This document shows, piece by piece, positions 7,191 through 15,735 of a stretch of DNA of 22,722 nucleotides. Source of the stretch: UBA7236 sp964638865. Its GTDB lineage: Bacteria; Bacteroidota; Bacteroidia; Chitinophagales; BACL12. The translations under genes were made by a program, and so were the position numbers. Each line of letters opens with the position of its first letter. The first letter of the stretch is position 1. The notes under the pieces are model-generated. The model saw nothing but the letters and a program-made list of their open reading frames with translations. It did no database searches and was not told the origin of the DNA. The stretch covers positions 1-22,722 of the forward strand of contig CAZXBG010000053.1 of assembly GCA_964638865.1 (NCBI GenBank), in the 5' to 3' direction.

Positions 7191-8223
7191 TTTTTATACC
7201 ATAGATAAAGCAGAGAAAGAAGATATTTTCAATGCCGTTGCTACAGAAAAAGGAATGACACCCTTTGCTGTAGAAAAAGACTGGTGGGTTAGCCGTACTT
7301 TAGAAATCATCTTTCAGATGGACATAGCTAAGCATTTGGTATTTAAAGGTGGTACTTCATTAAGCAAAGCGTGGAAATTGATACACCGCTTTTCAGAAGA
7401 TATTGATTTGGCAATTGATGCAGCGTTTTTTGAAGGCTATGAAGGTGATATTTCAAAAACACAAATAGGCAAACTAAGAAAAGTAGCAGGTGAATATACT
7501 ACTGGAATTTTCTTTGAAGAATTGAAGGAAGAGTTAATGAAAAAAGGGTTTACTGAACTTGAATTTAAAATTATTGAAACTGGAGAAGGCGACCAAGATC
7601 CAAGAATTTTAGAAATCTATTATCCTAATATAATTACTTCCGCATCCGAATATATTTTACCAAGAGTGCAGATAGAGGTGAGCTGCCGTTCATTAAGAGA
7701 ACCATTTACCGTTAAACAATTTGGTTCTTTGGTTGATGAAGTATATGCAGGTAAAGATTTTTCAGAACCTTTATTTAAAGTGCCAACCGTAAATGCAGAA
7801 CGAACTTTTTTAGAGAAGCTATTCTTGCTGCACGAAGAGTTTCATCGTCCGATTAATAAAATGAGAGTGTATAGATTAAGCCGTCATTTGTACGATTTGT
7901 ATCACTTAACAAAAGCAGGCATTGCAGAAATCGCTATAAACGATAAAGAGTTGTACGAAACCCTAGTGGCACATCGCTATAAGTTTTCAAGAGTAGGTGA
8001 GGTGGACTATAATCTACATAACCCAAAAACACTTAATCCTATTCCAATTGCAGAGAAAATAGATGAGTGGAGAGCAGATTATTCCAAGATGATGGAAGAT
8101 ATGATATATGAACAGAACAAGCCTTCTTTTGATGATCTGATAAATAATCTGAAAGAGTTGATATCCAAACTACAGGCTTTGGATTGGAAGTTTGAACTTG
8201 TATTTCCTGTACCTAAATCGTAA
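7177..8223 (+). CDS. Nucleotidyltransferase toxin, AbiEii/AbiGii family
   Basis: This 348-residue protein has the nucleotidyltransferase signature of AbiEii toxins: Lys-Gly-Gly-Thr-Ser-Leu-Ser-Lys at about 57-64 and Ser-Glu-Asp-Ile-Asp-Leu-Ala at 73-79, where Asp75 and Asp77 are the metal-binding pair. A C-terminal helical part follows (Arg-Leu-Ser-Arg-His-Leu-Tyr-Asp-Leu-Tyr-His-Leu). Members of this family modify RNA (tRNA acceptor ends in the MenT/AbiEii group) and stop growth, giving abortive infection or plasmid stabilisation. The gene overlaps its antitoxin by 14 bp and is intact, so the pair probably still works although the genes around it are broken. Confidence 0.9.
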   Translation: MAKIDFYTIDKAEKEDIFNAVATEKGMTPFAVEKDWWVSRTLEIIFQMDIAKHLVFKGGTSLSKAWKLIHRFSEDIDLAIDAAFFEGYEGDISKTQIGKLRKVAGEYTTGIFFEELKEELMKKGFTELEFKIIETGEGDQDPRILEIYYPNIITSASEYILPRVQIEVSCRSLREPFTVKQFGSLVDEVYAGKDFSEPLFKVPTVNAERTFLEKLFLLHEEFHRPINKMRVYRLSRHLYDLYHLTKAGIAEIAINDKELYETLVAHRYKFSRVGEVDYNLHNPKTLNPIPIAEKIDEWRADYSKMMEDMIYEQNKPSFDDLINNLKELISKLQALDWKFELVFPVPKS

Positions 8224-8228
8224 TTGAA

Positions 8229-8423
8229 ATGATTTTCCCATCCATCGACATACAAGGTTCCATCTTATCAAACGATATCCTCGGCAAAATCCGTGGTGAG
8301 CAGGCTACTTTTCAACAAGGTAAAGATTTCCATCCTGACCTCACCAATCCCAAACTGAAAGATGAAATAAGCCTTGCATGGCAAGAAACTAAAGGGCAAT
8401 GGACTATTTTAAAAGTAAACTAA
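8229..8423 (+). pseudogene. N-terminal fragment of the Eco57I/PglX-type methylase (frame 1)
   Basis: The 64 codons begin Met-Ile-Phe-Pro-Ser-Ile-Asp-Ile-Gln-Gly-Ser-Ile-Leu and contain Lys-Asp-Glu-Ile-Ser-Leu-Ala-Trp. I recognise this opening from large defence-island adenine methylases of the PglX/DrmMI type. The frame stops at 8421-8423, 25 bp after the next frame opens, and the sequence expected after Trp continues in that -1 frame (Phe-Lys-Ser-Lys-Leu-Asn-Arg-Leu). The two are therefore one gene split by a -1 frameshift. A heptamer T TTA AAA lies at 8408-8414 in the correct frame (see findings). The fragment starts 5 bp after the toxin gene. Confidence 0.7.
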
Positions 8424-11332
8424 ACCGCTTAAAAGAAGGTGAAACAGGAACTACCGAAACCCGTAATTTCTGGACTTCTCCTTTGCTTACAAATCTTGGG
8501 TACAATCTTACTTTCAATAGGCAGGCAGAAGAACTAAACGGAAAATCTTTTCCTATTGGCTACAGAGATAGCAGCCTTGATAATTTCCCATTGTATGTAG
8601 GTGGTTATAACGAATCGTTAGACAAGCGACCTGAGAATAAGCAACTCCGTGTGTCGCCACATGCCATGTTGCAAGAGTACCTCAATTACAGTGAACATCT
8701 CTATGGCATAGTTACCAATGGCCGCCAGCTTCGCTTGCTGCGTGATGCCAGCCGCATAACCCGGTTAAGTTACATTGAATTTAACCTGGAGAAAATGATG
8801 GAAGAGGATTTGTATTCCGATTTCGTTATTTTCTATCGATTGCTGCATGCCAGCCGTATGCCTATGAAGGTACACGCAGGTGCTGAAAGCATCATGGAGA
8901 AATACCACCAGGAAGGATTAGAAGCCGGTAGCACCATCCGCAATAAATTAGGCGAAGCAGTAAAAGGAGCTATTAAAAATTTGGCCAATGGCTTTATTAA
9001 CCATCCCAATAATGCAGCACTTCGGGCAGCAGTGGCAGATGGCAATATTAATGTAGATGAATATTACCGCCATCAGCTTCGTGTTATTTATCGCTTGCTT
9101 TTTTTGTTTGTGATAGAGGAACGAAACCTTGTATATGCCGATAGCAAAACATCGGAAACCAAACGCTTCAATCAAATCTATTTTAATTATTACAGCCTAC
9201 TGCGGTTAAGGAAATTAGCCAAAAAACTACCGCACCCCGAAGCACACAGGCATTACGATATATGGCAGAGCCTTATCAGCACCTTCTCTTTATTCGAGAA
9301 AAAAGAAATACGCGAAAAGCTGGGCATCATGAGTTTGCAGGGCGATTTGTTTGGCTACAATGCCATCAGCAATAACCAGTATGATTTACACCAATGCTAC
9401 CTCAGCAATGATGTATTATTGAACATCATTAAATCGTTGAGCTATTTTGAAAACGACAACAAAGTATTGATAGCAGTAAACTATGGTGGTTTGGATGCGG
9501 AGGAATTTGGAAGTATATATGAAGGCTTGCTGGAATTAAAATTGGAGTTTAATAAAATTGAAGGTTCTGAAAATTATTCCGTCAACTGGAAAAAACAAGC
9601 TGGTGGCAGAGAGTTTCAATCGCACTATACACCCGAAGAATTGGTACAGCCTTTAATTAAACACTCTTTAGAATATTTGATTGAAGACATACTAACTCTT
9701 TACCATCAAAAGAAAGTAAGCAAAGAAAATACGATAAAAGCATTGCTGAAATTGAAAGTATGCGATGTGGGATGTGGCAGCGGTCATATACTGTTGAGTG
9801 CAGCCCGCAGAATTGCATTGGCAGTGGCAAGGGTACAAACGGATGAAGACCAGCCCAACCCGCTTTCCATTCGCAAAGCCATGAAAGATGTGGTACGCAA
9901 TTGCATTTATGGCGTAGATAAAAACCCATTGGCCATTGAGCTGTGTAAAATTGCCCTGTGGTTAAAAGCCTACAACCCAGGCGAACCGCTAAACTTTTTA
10001 GACCATCACATTAAATGTGGTGATGCCATTGTGGGTTTGGCACACCGCAGTCAATTTGAAAACGGCATTGCCGATGAAGCATTTAAAACCCTGCCGGGTG
10101 ATGATAAAGACATTGCCAAAACATACCGGGATAAAAATGTAAAAGAAAGAAAAGAACGGGTTGCTAAAAGTGTTCAGCTAAAAGCAGAGTTTGAAAAAAC
10201 AACGGAGAACTCTGTACAGGAAGCAATGGCAGAATACAAAACATTTAACTACTTACCCGAGACCACTCCAGAGGAAATTGAACGAAAAGCAAAAGCCTAC
10301 AAGAAATTTATTGATGGCAAAGGCTTTACTTTTTTAAAGGCAATGGCCGATACACAGGTAGCCCAATTTTTTATACCTAAAACCGATGCTAATAAAGATA
10401 GCCTGATGACCGATGGTGATTTTCGTTTGATATTAAGCGGATACAAAGGATGGCAGGATAGAAAAGTGGCAAAGGCAACAGCGATGGCTTTGGAGAACCG
10501 TTTCTTTCATTGGTTTATAGAGTTTCCGGAAGTGTTCAATGAAGGTGGTTTTGATACTGTTTTGGGAAACCCTCCTTTCCTCGGTGGCAAAAAAATTAGT
10601 GGTCATTTTGGAGATGATTATTTGACTTTTCTTAAATGGAATTATGAACCGGTAAATGGTGGTGTTGATTTCGTAGCATATTTTTTTAGAAGAATTTTTG
10701 GAATCATTAAGACTAAAGGTTTTCAATCTTTAATTTCAACAAATACAATATCCCAAGGAGATACAAGAGAAGGTGGATTAGCTGTTATAAAAGATAGAGG
10801 TGGTAATATTATTTATTGTGAAAGAAATGTAAGGTGGCCAGGATTAGCAGCAGTTGAAGTTTCATTAATTACAATATTTAAAGGAGATTGGGCAGGTAAA
10901 TTCTTTTTAGACAAGAAAGTTGTTGAAACCATTACTTCTTATTTTGATGATAATATATCTTTATCTCAACCCCATCCTCTTTTTGCAAATCAAAACAAGA
11001 GTTTTCAAGGTAGTATAATATTGGGTCAAGGATTTGTTTTAGAACCGCAAGAAGCAAGAAATATTATTTTGCAAAATCAAAAGTATTCAGAAGTTATTTT
11101 TCCTTATTTAAGCGGTGATGATTTTAGTAATAACCCTATCCAATTAGCATCTCGTTCTGTTATTAATTTTTTTGATTGGAAATTAGAATTTTGTAAAAAA
11201 GAATACCCAGTTTGTTTTGAATTAGTAGAAAAATTAGTAAAACCAGAAAGAGAAAAAGTAAAAAGGGACACTTATAGGAATAATTGGTGGCTATATGCTG
11301 AAAAGGGTATAAATCTTTATAACGCAATATGA
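8399..11332 (+). pseudogene. Eco57I/PglX-type adenine-N6 DNA methylase, truncated (DrmMI-like)
   Basis: The 977 codons form most of a large adenine methylase. The SAM-binding motif I is Asp-Val-Gly-Cys-Gly-Ser-Gly-His at 456-463, and the catalytic motif IV is Gly-Asn-Pro-Pro-Phe with Asn724, both intact. A helical region lies between them, and the start of a target-recognition region follows. Homologues known to me run to 1100-1400 residues. Here the frame ends in the typical Trp-Trp-x-Tyr-Ala-Glu region, and the TGA stop at 11330-11332 is the first three bases of an IS21-type terminus, so the specificity domain is lost. The N-terminus is in another frame (8229-8423); the ATG at 8399 would only allow internal initiation. 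In DISARM and BREX, such enzymes methylate host DNA for self-recognition. Loss of function is likely. Confidence 0.82.
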
Positions 11333-11490
11333 TTATTTCGGTGAATGTGCACCACCTATTTCGGAGCTAAGTGATCCACGATAAATTTAACTTCCCTTTC
11401 TTCGGAGTTTGCCTCCGGGGTCAAACGTTTCTGGAAGGCGGTGATCAAACATCCTAATTTTTCATTTTTGTACTTGCCTATTTCGGAGCA
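11330..11490. mobile_element. Solo IS21-type end remnant A
   Basis: It begins with TGATTATTTCGGTGAATGTG and carries iterated motifs (CCTATTTCGGAGC at about 11356 and again at about 11477; AAGTGATCC; GGTCAAACG; GGTGATCAAA) of the kind found in IS21 ends. There is no transposase gene with it. It cuts off the methylase gene and supplies its stop codon. The inner boundary is uncertain. Confidence 0.6.
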
Positions 11491-11503
11491 TATTTATTTG
11501 CCA

Positions 11504-12664
11504 CTAATCTAACTCCCTTTTAACTTTATCAGATCTTACTATTTCGATTTCAATATCTTCCATTCGCTGTTTTTTATCATTAATATATGTTTTAGGTGTT
11601 ATCTGGCCCATTCCGAAATAAGCATTGTCCATATAAATATAAAGCGCTACAAAGGCAATCTCTTTTTCCAAATCATCTTGGTTAACATACAAATTATCTC
11701 TCAAAAGAAAAAAGTCAGAATTTTGAGTCAAACTAATTAAAATTCCATCGGCAATTGGTGATTCTCTGAAATCTATACCACCGCTTGATGTGATAAAAAA
11801 ATCAAAAACATTATAAGTAAAAGTTTTCTCAATTTTATTAATTGAAATATCAATATTCCATATTGCTTTTGTACTGCTATTTGACGAGGAAATAATGAGC
11901 GTTAGTGGTCCCGGCTCATATTTAATCGGCTCTGTACAAATATATTTTGAAACAGCAACACCTGGAGGAATTAAGAGATTTTCTTGTAGATTTTCATTGA
12001 TTAATAAACTTATTTTAGAATAGCTGCTTATATTATCAATTTCGTAAAGTTCTAATACATCTTGTGTTGTATATCTAGAATATAGTTTGTTGCCAAACAG
12101 CAGATTAATTTCTTCTTTGAAAACTATTGGTAATGTTGTTGGGTTCTCGATTATTAACTGATAAACGCTCAGATATTTTTTATTTATATAAAAGGGGTTG
12201 CTCATAAGTGGAACACCTAAATTTATCTCAGTATTGTTGTCCATTTTCCTATTTTCAATGCCTAATTTCACCTTGGTGTATTGATTTTCGGTGAGTGTTT
12301 TTTCTTCTAAAAAGATCTCAGCAAGTTCAAGCAACATCTCTGTATTTGTTTTTTCCTCTTTTTCCTTATTTTTCTTTTTCTTTATGAAGTAATCTTTTCT
12401 ACTCTGCTCATAATCTCTATATTGCAATTGCCCATTTGCAAGGCTTTTTTCGTAAAACAATTCATCCAGTTCAGGTGGATTAACTGGAGTCGCCTTAATT
12501 ATTAAGCCAGAGTTTAATTTAAGCGTTATTGTTTTGTCACCTATGTAATTTACCTCTGACAATGTGTAAATTTCTTCAACCTTAGTAAGCGAAATTCCTT
12601 CTTGGGCTTGGAGATTGCCAAATAATAACGTGCAAATAATTGGTAGAAATAAAATAGTCTTCAT
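11504..12664 (-). CDS. Exported protein of unknown function
   Basis: The 386 residues begin with a type I signal peptide (Met-Lys-Thr, a hydrophobic run, then Leu-Gln-Ala followed by Gln-Glu as the likely cleavage site near residue 20), so the protein is periplasmic or outer-membrane associated. A lysine/glutamate-rich stretch at about 93-108 is probably a charged helix. The rest is beta-rich with no motif I know, and no membrane helix follows the signal. It is the second gene of a probable two-gene unit, 36 bp downstream of a small lipoprotein gene. It ends next to the IS remnant at 11330-11490 and appears intact. I cannot assign a family. Confidence 0.7.
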   Translation of the reverse strand: MKTILFLPIICTLLFGNLQAQEGISLTKVEEIYTLSEVNYIGDKTITLKLNSGLIIKATPVNPPELDELFYEKSLANGQLQYRDYEQSRKDYFIKKKKNKEKEEKTNTEMLLELAEIFLEEKTLTENQYTKVKLGIENRKMDNNTEINLGVPLMSNPFYINKKYLSVYQLIIENPTTLPIVFKEEINLLFGNKLYSRYTTQDVLELYEIDNISSYSKISLLINENLQENLLIPPGVAVSKYICTEPIKYEPGPLTLIISSSNSSTKAIWNIDISINKIEKTFTYNVFDFFITSSGGIDFRESPIADGILISLTQNSDFFLLRDNLYVNQDDLEKEIAFVALYIYMDNAYFGMGQITPKTYINDKKQRMEDIEIEIVRSDKVKRELD

Positions 12665-12700
12665 ACACCAGTAATTTATTAATAATCGGATGTTATTTTC

Positions 12701-13066
12701 TCAATTAGTAAACTCAATAATCGTAGCGCTATACGTCACAATAACCCTCACATCATTTTGAATCAAATCAACTGCAACATTTGAAACGGTTCTGCTCCCG
12801 GTTAATTCTACACCCGCTAATTTAGCATTTTCCAACATTTGTTTACGTGCCTGGCTAATTATGCCTTCAATATTTGTTTTATCACGGCTTAATTTTTTTT
12901 CTGTAATTGTACCGCTAAAGGTGCCTAAGGATTTGAAGTTATTTCTTTCGAGTATTACTTCAGTTTGTGTGTTGTTTCCCATTATTCCTGTATAAGTGTA
13001 AACAGTTTTGGAGCAGGAAACAAATAATAGGGCGCAAATGAAAATGGTAAGTTGTGGTTTTCGCAT
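12701..13066 (-). CDS. Small lipoprotein of unknown function
   Basis: The 121 residues begin with a lipoprotein signal (Leu-Leu-Phe-Val-Ser-Cys, Cys near residue 18), followed by a compact domain of about 100 residues. The middle has a helix (Ala-Arg-Lys-Gln-Met-Leu-Glu-Asn-Ala-Lys) and a Gly-Ser-Arg-Thr-Val-x-Asn-Val-x-Val-Asp strand pair, a pattern seen in small Bacteroidota lipoproteins of DUF6567/YbjQ-like appearance. That resemblance is weak. The gene lies 36 bp upstream of the exported 386-residue protein on the same strand, so the two may act together at the cell envelope. The upstream region (13067-13330) is AT-rich and must hold the promoter, but no clear consensus stands out. Confidence 0.68.
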   Translation of the reverse strand: MRKPQLTIFICALLFVSCSKTVYTYTGIMGNNTQTEVILERNNFKSLGTFSGTITEKKLSRDKTNIEGIISQARKQMLENAKLAGVELTGSRTVSNVAVDLIQNDVRVIVTYSATIIEFTN

Positions 13067-13522
13067 AAAAATTTATTTAAAAATAAAACTAGTTAAAATA
13101 TTTATAATGTAAGTTTAGGGTTTGGTTTTCAGTTACGGCTCAAAAGAACCAAAAGTTGGTTATTAGCAACTATACAAATTTAAACCTTTTAAATTAAATA
13201 GTTTTAAAAAAGTCGAATTTAGGCACTTTATGTATGATAAACTGCGATTTTGTGAACTGTATTTACTTCAAATTGTTACTTAAACAACCACTTTTCATTT
13301 CTTCACATTCCACGTCAAAAAATTCCATATTGATTATTTCGGTGAATGTGAACCGCTAATTCCGAACCAAAGTGATCCATTTTTTGTGCAAAGTTAGTAT
13401 AATATTCCGGTCCAAAGTGACCCATGATCCACCCAAAAGTTAACAATATCTGACATTCCGACACATTATGAGCCACATGAATACTGACATTCCTGTGCTA
13501 TGTTGATTTTAGAAAAATCCCC
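13067..13522. other. Long gene-free stretch
   Basis: These 456 bases hold no convincing gene on either strand. They contain the presumed promoter of the minus-strand lipoprotein gene and the solo IS21-type end at 13331-13433. The remaining sequence is AT-rich with no hairpin or repeat that stands out. Confidence 0.6.
13331..13433. mobile_element. Solo IS21-type end remnant B
   Basis: It starts with the same 20 bases as remnant A (TGATTATTTCGGTGAATGTG) in the same orientation. It then carries repeated units ATTCCGAACCAAAGTGATCC (about 13368-13379) and ATTCCGGTCCAAAGTGACCC (13404-13423). This is the multi-repeat layout of an IS21 end without its transposase. After the first 20 bases it diverges from remnant A, so it comes from a related but different element. 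Confidence 0.6.
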
Positions 13523-14362
13523 TCACCCTTTTAAATTCCATGTAATACAATTCAACCCTCCTCCATGAATGCCTATTTCATTGCTTATCACAGGTATGAT
13601 TTTTTGTCCCTGGAAAACCTTTTCCAATATTTTTAAAACATTTTCATCTTCAGCGCGATCGAACACCGGAACAAATATTGCCTGTTCCATTTGCAAATAA
13701 TTCAAATAAATTCCTTCCGCGCTCGACGTTGGTTTGTTCTCGTAGGGCGTATAGGGGAGTTCTATATATTCTAGACCTGCGTTGTGTAATGCCATTCTGA
13801 AAGCCCTTGGGAATTCCGGTTTTTCTTTTGAATAATCATTAATTAAAACGGTATTATTATAAATAAAACGAACCATGCCGTCTGAATGACCTGTGACATC
13901 ATATTTATCTTTTGGCACGAAATATATTTTTTCAATTTCAAGGTCTTGTCGGAGTTGTTTTATTAATTCTTTTTCCGTAAGGGTTGCATTTTCTTTAAAA
14001 ACTTTATCACACATGATTACTGCATCTTTTGATCGTATTATGTTTCCGCCATCTACAACTAAAGCTGATTTTTTTGGGAGAACATCTATTGATTTGCAAA
14101 TTTCGTCCACATTAGAAATTGATTTTAATCCGGATATGCTTTGAAGATAGTCGGGATTGTAACGGAATTGCACAAATGAATTTTCCTGAAATTGCACCGG
14201 CATATAATCCACCGCCCAAATATCTTTTGTGCCTGTAAGAAATTTGAAGGGAATCTTATTTTCTGTTAAAGCAGATTCAAACCGCTTTAAAAATGGAGCA
14301 TATTTCGCCTTTTTTAAGGTTTCGGCTAAATAGAGAGTGTTGGTTTCGTTATCTTGTATCAT
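13523..14362 (-). CDS. Agmatine/peptidylarginine deiminase family protein
   Basis: This 279-residue protein has the guanidino-modifying fold motifs: Thr-Lys-Asp-Ile-Trp-Ala-Val-Asp-Tyr-Met-Pro at 45-55, Val-Val-Asp-Gly-Gly-Asn at 102-107 (Asp104), Gly-His-Ser-Asp-Gly-Met-Val at 158-164 (His159, Asp161), and Gly-Gly-Gly-Leu-Asn-Cys-Ile-Thr at 267-274 with catalytic Cys272. All four expected active-site residues are present. Family enzymes hydrolyse agmatine or arginine-like guanidines, releasing ammonia. It is shorter than classical agmatine deiminase (about 350) and lacks its N-terminal substrate loop, matching a compact Bacteroidota subgroup whose substrate is uncertain. It is the last gene of the minus-strand run, 47 bp after the TGA-interrupted gene, and may be chromosomal rather than part of the upstream set. 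Confidence 0.85.
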   Translation of the reverse strand: MIQDNETNTLYLAETLKKAKYAPFLKRFESALTENKIPFKFLTGTKDIWAVDYMPVQFQENSFVQFRYNPDYLQSISGLKSISNVDEICKSIDVLPKKSALVVDGGNIIRSKDAVIMCDKVFKENATLTEKELIKQLRQDLEIEKIYFVPKDKYDVTGHSDGMVRFIYNNTVLINDYSKEKPEFPRAFRMALHNAGLEYIELPYTPYENKPTSSAEGIYLNYLQMEQAIFVPVFDRAEDENVLKILEKVFQGQKIIPVISNEIGIHGGGLNCITWNLKG

Positions 14363-14409
14363 GAATTAGAGTGTAATTTTAGGAAAGAATATGTTTGAAT
14401 TAAGGTAAC

Positions 14410-15123
14410 TTATTTAATAAGGTACTTTGCTACTTCATCTAAAAATGCTTGCTGAGGTTTTCTTTCGGGCCTGATGGTGATGATTATATTGGAATTGCCA
14501 ATTTTTGCAACGGCTTTAACATAATTGCCATTTATTTCGGTGTATTCATTAACAAAACCCTCCGCCCAATCTAAACCTGTGATCATTACTACATTCTTGG
14601 GGTTTAATTCTGCAATTTCCATTTGGAATAACTGCTCACAATTTTTTTGCTGTGATTGCCATTCCAATTTTCTATTTGGATTACCGCCGAGAGCAGGAGC
14701 AATTTTAAATAGGTTACTCCATGCCATTATATTTGACCAATTTTTTTCATCGCAACCATATTGTTGCATCAATAATTTATAAATAACTTGTCAGAATGCA
14801 GAGTGCGAGACATTAGAATCTTTATTAACCCAATCTTGATTTACCCAGTCTATTGCACACTCGCCTTCGACTTCAGGCTTCGAAAAATCAATTGCTTTTT
14901 CTACAACTTGCACATTATTTTCAAGACTATTCCAAGGAATATCGCCCCAATTATTTACCGCCCTTCCAATAAATAATATTTCCTTTTTATCAAAATAATT
15001 TTTTCCAAACATTGGATAAAATAGACAATATTCCGTGTTATTCAAAGTACTCGTAGTAAGTGATTTTACAAATTCTGAATAAGTGACATTAAATTTTTCT
15101 ACGTAAATTTCTGATAGTTGCAT
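14410..15123 (-). pseudogene. Unknown protein with internal TGA (uracil-DNA glycosylase-like fold?)
   Basis: Two half genes (15123-14791 and 14772-14410, minus strand) are in the same frame, separated only by a TGA at 14793-14791. The sequence around it reads Ser-Ala-Phe-stop-Gln-Val-Ile-Tyr-Lys, and a Trp codon (TGG) in place of TGA would restore about 237 residues. The first half contains Glu-Ile-Leu-Phe-Ile-Gly-Arg-Ala and the second Asn-Val-Val-Met-Ile-Thr-Gly-Leu-Asp-Trp. These two strand-loop motifs remind me of uracil-DNA glycosylase-like proteins, but the likeness is weak. The gene lies 25 bp downstream of the HNH gene, probably in the same transcript. It is either a recent nonsense mutant or a sequence error. 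Confidence 0.65.
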
Positions 15124-15148
15124 ATAAGTATTTTTATTAGTGTTATTT

Positions 15149-15664
15149 TTATGTTGTAATCATTTTTGCTATTGCTTCAGCATATTTATCCTCTTGAAAT
15201 TTTAAAAAACTAGTGCTGAAATATTTAACAAATTCATCTTTAGTAATCAAATCACTTTTGTGGTTATTACATAGATAGCAGGATAATGCACAATTTGTTT
15301 TAGAATAATCATTTGCATTTTCACTGCTATCAATCCTATCAATTTCAAGCACCCGACCACGTCCCCTTTTAGTATATAATGAGCCATGATCAAAGTTAAA
15401 AATTACTTCAAGTTTTTCTTCTGTTATTCCGCAATATGAGCAAGCACGAGGTTGAACCTTAAACCAATTATAGAATTCTTCCTTGCTCAAAAAATTATTC
15501 ATAAATTTATTTTTTTCAGCACCCATTTTTCTTTCCATAAATAGTGCATTTGATTTAGAAATTAATTTCCTTAAGTTGGATTCTTCGTCCCACCATTGCG
15601 TAAGTTTTGATGTTTCAATACCATACTCTTCAGCTATTAAGCTGTATTTTTTATCATACATCAA
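15149..15664 (-). CDS. HNH endonuclease-like protein
   Basis: The 171 residues contain two zinc-knuckle pairs: Cys75-x-x-Cys78 (Cys-Ser-Tyr-Cys-Gly) and Cys129-x-x-Cys132 followed by Asn-Asn-His-Lys-Ser-Asp. Between them is Leu-Glu-Ile-Asp-Arg-Ile-Asp, the usual HNH core strand. HNH enzymes cut DNA with a single metal. The N-terminal ~60 residues are helical. The start is a TTG at 15664 or the ATG at 15661. The frame stays open and helix-like upstream to about 15755, reaching the end of the DUF2779 gene, but has no ATG there, so an unusual start codon (ATT or ATA) or a longer N-terminus is possible. It is the fourth gene of the minus-strand run, 71 bp after DUF2779. Confidence 0.78.
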   Translation of the reverse strand: MMYDKKYSLIAEEYGIETSKLTQWWDEESNLRKLISKSNALFMERKMGAEKNKFMNNFLSKEEFYNWFKVQPRACSYCGITEEKLEVIFNFDHGSLYTKRGRGRVLEIDRIDSSENANDYSKTNCALSCYLCNNHKSDLITKDEFVKYFSTSFLKFQEDKYAEAIAKMITT

Positions 15665-15735
15665 ATGTTCAATGAAAAATAGTTCAGCATTTAATTCTTT
15701 TATAAGTTTATTTTTTTGTATAATTAATTGTATAA

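Noticed and set aside
14791..14793. TGA read as Trp or selenocysteine (genetic-code change).
   Set aside because: Neighbouring genes use TGG for Trp and TGA as a normal stop, and no selenocysteine insertion element is visible; nonsense or error is simpler.
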